Shown here: in pieces, positions 16,271 to 25,900 of the stretch | How positions within the stretch are numbered: the stretch's first letter is position 1 | Layout: the number at the start of each line of letters is the position of its first letter | Assembly: GCF_004194535.1 (NCBI RefSeq) | Contig: NZ_CP025781.1 | Span: 1,550,001-1,614,000, forward strand | DNA: 64,000 bases | Source: Iodobacter fluviatilis | Lineage (GTDB): Bacteria; Pseudomonadota; Gammaproteobacteria; Burkholderiales; Chitinibacteraceae | Reading direction: 5' to 3' | Made by a program: the position numbers and the translations under genes | The notes under the pieces: model-generated | The model's database searches: none | What the model saw: the letters and a program-made list of their open reading frames with translations, nothing else | What the model was told of the DNA's origin: nothing

Positions 16271-16904
16271 GCCCACTCCAGCCACTTTATTGAAAATATA
16301 TGCTGAATCATAAACTTGGCAAATATCCTTTGGGTAGGCGATTAATACCTGTTTTGTTTAGGGCTGCAAACTTTGATTCACTCGCTATAAGAAAAGCCAC
16401 AATATAAAACAACCTATTACTCATATAGCATTGGCATTTTTTTGCTCTTACATAAATATTATTTACTTGGTATCACACGAGGTGTTTTAAAATTGAGATG
16501 TCTTTCAGTACGGTATTACTGAGGCTTTTATTCCATAAAGTGCTTAGCTACAAATACAATTCAAATACTATTTGAAAATATATATATCATATATGCTCAT
16601 GATTATTTTTTAAAAAACAAATAGGCACTATTTAATTAAGAACGTGCACATCAAGGCGTAATTATAGCAAACAGTTTAAAACCGCTAACATCCTTACAAA
16701 AAACAGAGATTCATTATGTAAGAATAATAATTTAAGTTATTTAACTTAAAGCCGATAAATGACTAGACTTTATATTCCACGCCTTAGCTACCATGCATCT
16801 TATGCCCCAAACGGGCATTGAATTCCTCTGTATCATAAGGCTATGGGTCTAACGTTTTAAAAAGGTTATTTCAGCCGGAGCTTGATAACCGGCAATTGGA
16901 TAGC
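16271..16904. other. AT-rich intergenic region ahead of the giant repeat gene
   Basis: About 630 bases without a credible gene lie between a minus-strand and a plus-strand gene, so both promoters must be here. It is rich in A/T runs. A GCCGG...CCGGC pair at 16874-16892 could form a hairpin just before the giant gene's start. No clear sigma-70 pair can be named with confidence. Confidence 0.5.
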
Positions 16905-19900
16905 ATGATGAGCGTGTTTACTGGCATGAGCACTAGTCAAATCGCGGAGTTAACCACAGCCCAAATGGCCAGTGTGAATACGGCTGCGATTGCTACTCTT
17001 ACAACGCTCCAATTAGCCCAATTAAGCACTCGGCAAATTGCTGCATTAAACAGCACACAAATTAGCCAAGGCTTTACTACCGATCAAATCATGGCGCTGA
17101 GTAGCACTCAAGCTGCAGCATTAAGTACCACGCAATTAGCTTCACTGACAACACTACAAATCGCCGCACTAGAAAGCGGCGATTTAGCCGCGCTCAGCAC
17201 GGCGGCGATCAGCAGCTTAAATTCCAAACAATTTAGCGTTTTAAATAGCAGCCAACTGATTGCACTTACATCCAATCAAGCTGAGGCTCTCAGCATTGCT
17301 CAACTGCAATCTCTATCAAGCACTCAACTCGCCACATTAGAAACCACCGACTTTTCCGTGCTCAAAACCAGCGTGATTGCCGCCTTATCAAGCTCGCAAA
17401 TCAACGCACTAAGCACCAGCCAAATTGCCGCACTCAACTCCAATCAAGCAGCGGCGCTCAGCAGCACGCAACTCGCTGCGATGTCGACAGCGCAGCTTGC
17501 CGCGTTTGAAACCACTGATTTTGCCGTACTCAAAACCAGTGTAATTGCAGCGCTTTCTAGCCAGCAAATGATGGCGCTCAGCAGTAGCCAAATCATTGCA
17601 CTTAACTCAAACCAAGCGGCAGCGCTTACATCCAGCCAAGTAGCGGCGCTCTCTAGCACGCAATTGCTGGCGCTAGAAACCAGTGATCTTGCCGTACTTA
17701 AAACCAGCGCAATCGCAGCCTTATCAAGCGAGCAGCTTAATGCGCTGAGCACGGGGCAAATTGCCAGCCTGAGTACAGGCCAAATTGCTGCAATTAGCAC
17801 CGCCAATATGGCAAATGGCCTAAATAGTAATCAAGTGATTGCGCTGACTACCAGCCAAGCTGCAGCGCTCAGCTCAGCGCAAGTGGCCGCCTTAACCACC
17901 AGCAATATTGCAGCACTTGAAACCGCTGATTTTATGGCGCTTAGAACTAGTGCCATTGCAGCACTCAGCAGCCAGCAAATTAATATTCTCAATACCGCGC
18001 AAAGCATTGCCTTAACGTCAAATCAAGCAGCAGCACTGACATCAACTCAAATCGCTTCACTTTCTACCAGCAGCATTGCTGTTTTAGAAACCGTCGATTT
18101 AATCGCTTTAAAAACCAGCGGTATTGCCGCTATTTCTAGCGCTCAGCTTAATGCGCTAACAACTCAGCAAATTGCCGCCCTAAGCACCGCTCAAATTAGC
18201 GCCATTAGCACCGCTAATATCGCTAACGGCTTAAATAGTATGCAAGTTGTGGCACTCACCAGCCAGCAAGCAGCCGCGCTTAGCTCCACCCAAGTCACAG
18301 CCTTATCCACCAGCAATATCGCAGCACTTGAAACCACAGATTTAGCGGCGCTCAAAACCAGCGCCATTGCCGCTATTTCTAGCGCTCAGCTTAATGCGCT
18401 AACAACTCAGCAAATTGCCAACCTCAGCACCGGCCAAGTTGCGGCGATTAGCACGGCGAATATGGCGGACGGATTAAATAGTAGCCAAGTGATTGCACTG
18501 ACCACCCAACAGGCCGCAACGCTAAGCTCATCACAAGTCGCAGCCTTATCCACCAACAATATCGCAGCACTTGAAACCACCGATTTAGCCGCGCTCAAAA
18601 CCAGCGCCATTGCCGCTATTTCTAGCGCTCAGCTTAATGCGCTAACAACTCAACAAATTGCCAACCTGAGCACAGGCCAAGTTGCGGCGATTAGCACGGC
18701 GAATATGGCGGACGGATTAAATAGTAGCCAAGTGATTGCGCTGACCACCCAGCAAGCCGCAACGCTAAGCTCATCCCAAGTGGCAGCCCTATCCACCAGC
18801 AATATCGCGGTACTTGAGACCACCGATTTAGCGGCGCTCAAAACCAGCGCCATTGCCGCTATTTCTAGTGCTCAGCTTAATGCGCTAACAACTCAGCAAA
18901 TTGCCAACCTGAGCACAGGCCAAGTTGCGGCGATTAGCACCAGTAATATCGCCAATGGATTAAACAGCAGCCAAGTGATTGCGCTAACCACCCAACAGGC
19001 TGCAACGCTAAGTTCTTCCCAAGTAGCGGCCTTATCCACCAGTAATATCGCGGTACTTGAGACCACCGATTTAGCAGCACTCAAAACCAGCGCCATCGCT
19101 GCTATTTCTAGCGCCCAGCTTAATGCGCTAACAACTCAGCAAATTGCCAACCTCAGCACCGGCCAAGTTGCGGCGATTAGCACCAGTAATATCGCCAATG
19201 GATTAAATAGTAGCCAAGTGATTGCGCTGACCACCCAACAGGCTGCAACGCTAAGCTCTTCCCAAGTGGCAGCCCTATCCACCAGTAATATCGCGGTACT
19301 TGAGACCACTGATTTAGCCGTAATCAAAACCAGCGCAGTCGCCGCCCTCTCCAGCCAGCAGCTCAATGCCTTAATCACCAAGCAAATCGATGTGCTGAGC
19401 ACGAGCCAGGCTGCGGCACTCACCACGGCGCAAGTTTTAGCCATGTCGACCAGCAATCTGGCCGCGCTGACAACGGCTAATTTGATTTCGCTGAAAACAG
19501 CCGCCATTGCTGTCCTTACTAGCAATCAGATCGCCAGCCTAAGTAGCGATCAAATTGCCAGCCTAAGCACCCATCAAATCGTGGCTTTAAATAGCCTCAG
19601 CATAAGCGGCGGGCTAAATAGTAGTCAGATTGTGGCGCTGACAACGAGCCAAGCCGCCGCACTTAGCTCCGCTCAAGTGGCGGCATTAACGACTAGCAAT
19701 CTGGCTGCAATGGAAACGCGCGATGTAGTCGCCCTCAAAACCAGCGCCATTGCTGCTTTAAATTCAAGCCAAGTCAATGCGCTGACAACAGATCAGATTG
19801 CTAGTTTAAGCAGCAACCAAATCACATTCATCACCACCGCAAGTGTCGCCAATGGCCTGACGAGCAATCAGATAGTGGCACTCAACACCAGCCAAGCCGC

Positions 19901-22900
19901 CGCACTTAGCTCCGCCCAAGTGGCCGCATTAACGACCAGCAATCTAGCCGCGATGGAAACGCGCGACATCGTTACGCTTAAAACCAGCGCCATTGCCGCT
20001 TTAAACACCGCGCAAATTGGAGCACTAACAACAAGCCAAATCGCCAATCTCACCACCAGCCAGATCGTGGCTTTAAGCACAGCCGATATTGCCTATGGCC
20101 TAAACAGCAGCCAGATTGTAGCGCTAACATCGATTCAAACCGCCGTGCTAACAACAGCCCAAGTGGCGGCGCTTTCAACAACGAATCTTGCTGCAATGGA
20201 AAGCAGCGACTTTGCTGCGCTCAATACCAATGCCATTGCGGCCTTGTCTAGCAATCAAATTCAAGCGCTAACTTCAGATCAAGCCCTTGCCCTGACTACC
20301 GCTCAGGCTGCAACGCTGTCTTCCAGACAAATAGCAGCCTTATCCAGCAGTAATATCGCAGCATTAGAAACGACCGATTTAAGCGTACTCAAAACCAGCG
20401 CCATTGCTGTCCTTAGCAGTAGCCAAATCGCCGCAATGAGCAGCGGCCAAATGGCGAGCTTAACAACGATGCAAATAGTGGCACTGAATACCGCAGCCAT
20501 CGCCAACGGGCTAAATAGCAGTCAGATCGTCGCTCTCAACACCAGCCAAGCCGCCACTTTAAGCAGCACACAAGTGGCGGCGCTATCAACCGCCAATCTA
20601 GCAGCAATGGAAACGCGCGATGTAGCCGCCCTCAAAACCAGCGCTATTGCCGCTTTAAATTCAAGCCAAGTCAATGCGCTGACCACAGATCAGATTGCTA
20701 ATCTAAGCAGCTACCAAATCACAGTCATCACCACCGCAAATATGGCCAATGCCCTGACGAGCAGTCAGATTGTGGCGCTCAACACCAGCCAAGCCACCAC
20801 TTTAAGCAGCGCCCAAGTGGCGGCACTCTCGACAGCTAATCTGGCCGCGATGGAAACACGCGATATCGTTGCGCTTAAAACCAGCGCCATTGCCGCTTTA
20901 AACACCGCACAAGTGGCGGCATTGACCACCGATCAAATTGCCAATCTCACCACCAGTCAAATTGTGGCTTTAAGCACCGCCGCTATTGCCTATGGCCTAA
21001 ACACCAGCCAGATTGTGGCGCTGACTTCCAATCAAACAGCGGCCTTAACAACCGCCCAAGTGGCGGCGCTTTCAACAACTAATCTCGCGGCAATGGAAAC
21101 CCGCGACTTTGCTGCGCTCAATACCAATGCCATTGCGGCCTTAGCCAGCAATCAAATTCAAGCACTGACCTCAGATCAAGCCGTGGCCCTAACTACCGCT
21201 CAGGCGGCAACGCTGTCTTCAAAACAAGTGGCCGCCTTGTCGACTGCCAGCATTGCGGCGCTAGAAACCTCAGATCTAATTGCCCTAAAAACCAGCGCCA
21301 TTGCCGCTTTAACATCGGCGCAAGTGGCGGCCCTCAACACCAGCCAAATCGCCAGCTTACTGACTAGCCAAATCGTTGCGCTCAATACAGCAGATATCGC
21401 CAATGGGCTAAATAGCAGCCAAGTTGTGGCGCTGAGCACCAGCCAAGCAGCGGCGCTCAGCTCCGCCCAAGTCGCCGCTTTATCGACCACTAATCTGGCC
21501 GCAATGGAAACGCGCGATTTAGCGCTGCTGAAAACCAGCGCCATTGCGGCTTTGAACACCGCGCAAGCTAATGCCTTAACAACCGATCAAATCGCCAATC
21601 TAACCAGCAATCAAATTGTGGCTTTAAGCACAACAAACCTTGCCTCTGGCCTAAACAGCAGCCAAATCGTGGCGCTGACATCCAGCCAAGCCGCTGCGCT
21701 AACAACCGCCCAAGTAGCAGCGCTTTCAACAAACAACCTTGCCATAATGGAAACCGCTGATTTTGCAGCGCTGAAAACATCGGCCATTGCCGCTCTATCT
21801 ACTAACCAAATTAAAGCACTGACATCCGATCAGGCCATTGCGCTGAGCACCCTGCAAGCGGCGGCGCTTAGCTCCACACAAGTTGCTGCGTTTTCAACTA
21901 CTAGCATGGCTGCGCTGGAAACCAGTGATCTAGCCGTATTTAAAACAAGTGCCATTGCCGCACTGAGCAGCGCCCAAGTGGCAGCGCTAAGCACCAGCCA
22001 ATTCGCCAGCCTAAGCAGCAATCAAATTACGGCTTTAACTACGGCCAATATAGCGAACGCTCTCAATAGCAATCAGATCGTGGCGCTCACCACTAGCCAA
22101 GCTGCAGGGCTTAGCTCCGCCCAGATTGCCGCCTTATCGACCAGTAATCTGGCCGCAATGGAAACCCGAGATTTAGCCTTGCTTAAAGTTGCCAGCATTA
22201 CGGCACTATCCAGTAATCAGGTGAATGCACTCACCAGCGAGCAATTTGCCAGCTTAAGCAGCAGCCAGATTGCAGCTCTGAACACCACGGCCATCGCAGG
22301 CGGATTAAGAACCGATCAAATTGTGGCGATGAGCAGCAGCCAAGCCGCAGCTTTAAGCGCCAGCCAAATGGCCGCGCTTTCTACCAGTAATCTGGCCGCA
22401 ATGGAGACCAGTGATTTTGCAGCGCTCAGCGCAGCTGCCATTGCCAGCTTATCTAGTACTCAAGCAGGGGCGCTAAGCAGCAATCAAATCATTGCGCTGA
22501 CCACCACTCAAGCTGCCGCACTCAATACCCGCCAAGCTGCGGCGCTCTCTAGCACCCAATTGGCGGCGCTAGAAACCAGCGATTTAGCGCTCATTCAGGC
22601 GGCGTCTATTGCCGTTTTATCGAGCACCCAGATCAGCGGCTTGAGCACTACACAGCAAAGCAGCTTAAGTACCAGCCAGATTGCCGCGCTGAACACCACG
22701 GCGATCGCCAGCCTTGGCACAGATAAAGTCAGCGCCTTAACCTCAACGCAAGCCATCGCGCTCAATACCGCGCAAATTGCTGCGCTATCAACAGCACAAA
22801 TTGCTGCCATCGAAACCACTGACTTTGCCGTACTCAGCAACGCCGCCATTGCCGCGCTTTCGACGGATCAAATCGCTGCGCTCAGTACCGCGCAAACCGT

Positions 22901-25900
22901 TGCGCTTAACTCCAGCCAAGCCAGCGTGCTGACTACGCGGCAAGTTTCAGCCTTATCAAGCACGCAACTTCAGGCCATGGAAACCAGCGACCTAGCCGTT
23001 TTAGCTAGCGCAGGTATCGCCGTGTTATCCAGCAGCCAAGTGAGCGCACTGAGCACCGATCAAATAGCCAGCCTAAGCAGCAAGCAGATTGTGGCTTTGA
23101 ATACCAACGCATTGGCAGGGCTAAGCACTGCGCAAATTGCAGCGCTTACATCCAATCAATCGGCGGCCCTGATCACTAGCCAAGTTGCCGTGCTATCGAC
23201 CAGCCAAATCGCCGCCTTTGAAACCAGTGATCTGGCCGAGCTAAAAACCAGCGTGATTGCGGCGCTTAGCAGCAGCCAGCTGCAAGCGCTTAGCACAGAG
23301 CAAATCAGCAGCCTCAAAACCACACAAATTGCAGCCTTAAACACCGCCGAAATGGCAAATTTAAGCAGCACTCAGCTTGCCGCCTTAAACACTAACCAAG
23401 CAGCGGCTTTAAGCAGCACGCAAGTCACCGCGCTTTCAACGCTGCAAATTATCGCCCTGGAAACCAGCGACATAGCGGCGCTCAGCACCACAGTGATCGC
23501 CGCCTTATCGACCAATCAGCTCGCCGCGCTCACTACCGAGCAGATAGGCACCTTACGCACGGCAGCAATCGCTAGCTTAAGCAGCAGCCAAATTGTGGCG
23601 CTGACTTCAAACCAAGCCGCAGCGTTAAGCTCTAGCCAAGCAGCCGCATTATCTAGCCTGCAAATGGCAGCGCTTGAAACCGCCGATTTGGCCGTGCTCA
23701 GCAGTAGCGCCATCGCGGTGCTGGCCAGTGCCCAAATCAACGCCCTCAGCACCCAGCAATTTGCCAGCCTTGTCACCAGCCAAATCGCCAGCTTAAATAC
23801 ACAGGCCATGGCCAGCTTAGGCAGCGATAAAGTCATTGCGCTTACCACCAACCAAGCTGCCGCACTAACGGGCGTGCAAGCCGCAGCGCTGACCACCAGC
23901 AATATCGCCGCACTAGAAACCACCGATTTAGCCGTATTCAACAGCAGCGCCATTGCCGCATTGTCGACCAGCCAAATCACAGCACTTACGACTAAACAAA
24001 TCGCAGCGCTAAGCACCGACTCGATCACCAATGGCTTAACCATTAATCAGGTTATGGCGCTCACATCCAGCCAAGTTGCTGCGTTTTCTATTGCCCAAAT
24101 TGCTGCCTTATCTGAAAACACCATTGGTGGCCTAGAAACGTCTTACCTCACCTTAATCAGCACCAGCGCCATTGCGGCATTATCGAGCACGCAAGTCGGC
24201 TCGCTCACCGCAGCGCAAATTGCCAAGCTCAGCACCACGCAAATTGCCGTACTGAACACCAACGCCGTCGGTAATCTAAGTGCCGATCAAGTGATTGCGC
24301 TCACAACCAATCAGGCATCTGCACTGACAAGCAGCCAAGTAGCCGTGCTTTCAAGCACCGCGATTTCCGCCATGGAAACCAGCGATTTAGCCACGTTTAA
24401 AACCACGGCCATTGCGGTACTCAATAGCAATCAAATCAGCGCGCTGACTGTGGAGCAAATCAGCAGCCTAAGCACCAAGCAAATTGCTGTACTCAGCAGC
24501 AATGGCATCGCCCGTTTAAGCGCCGATCAAGTGATTGCACTCTCCTCCAGCCAAGCCGCAGCGCTGAACACCAGCCAGATAGCGGCGCTGAGCACTACCG
24601 GTATCGCAGCGATGGAGCTGGAAGATTTTGCGGCGCTTAAAACTAATGCCATCGCCGCGCTCACAACAAATCAAATCAGCGCACTGACGGCAGATCAAAC
24701 AATTACCCTGACTACGCAACAAGCCGCCGCACTGAGCAGTAGCCAAGTGGCAGCACTCAGCGCCAGTAATATCGCAGCACTAGAAACGAGTGATCTAGTA
24801 GTGATCAAAACTAGCGCGATTGCGGCTTTAAACACCACACAAGTTGCCGCGCTGAGTGCAGAACAAATCGCCAGCCTTAGTAGCAATCAGATCATTGCTC
24901 TTAGCACCTCAGCCATTGCCAATGGCCTAACGCCCGATCAAATGGTGGCACTCACTAGCAAGCAAATTGCCGCGCTAAGTAGCGTTCAAATTGTGGCGCT
25001 TTCCACCACCAGCATTGCCGCCATTGAAGCTGCGGATTTTGCTGTGCTAAAAACCAGTGCGATTGCCGTCCTTTCCACCAGCCAGATTAATGCCCTAACC
25101 GCAGAGCAAACCGCAGCCCTAAGCACGCAGCAAGCCGCCATTTTAAGCAGCAGCCAGTTTGCCGCGCTCAGTGCCAGCAATATCGCCGCGCTAGAAACCA
25201 GTGATCTCATCGCACTCAGCAGCAGCGCCATTGCCGCCTTAAGCACAACTCAAAGCGCGGCATTAAGTGCAGCGCAAATTGCCAGCCTGAGCAGCAATCA
25301 GATCGTTGCATTAAGCACCACCGTGATTGCCAGCGGCCTTAGTGCCAGCCAGATTATCGCGCTAACTTCACAACAAGTAGCCTCGCTTAGCACCGAGCAA
25401 ATCAGTGCGTTCTCTACCAATAGTATCGCCGCAATGGAAGCCAGCGATTTCTCCGCACTGAGTACCAACTCTATTGCAGTTTTATCCACCAACCAGATAA
25501 AAGTGCTCACCGCGGCTCAAAGCATTGCCTTGACCACACAGCAAGCCGCTACTTTAAGCAGCAGCCAACTTGCCGCGCTAACGGCTACAAATGTGGCGGC
25601 CATAGAAACCACCGATTTAATCGCCATCACCAGCAGCGCCATTGCCGCATTAAATACCGCCCAAGTGGCCGTGCTCAATGCGGCACAAATTGCCAGCCTA
25701 AGAAGTGATCAAATTGCCGCATTAAGCACCTCGGCCATCGCCAATGCCCTGAGTGCATATCAGGTGATTGCGCTAACATCCACCCAAACCGCTGCATTAA
25801 GCACCGCGCAAGTAGCCGCGTTATCCGCCAGCAATATGGCCGCCTTAGAGGCCGGTGATTTAGCCGCAATCAAAACCAACGCGATTGCCATCTTATCTAC

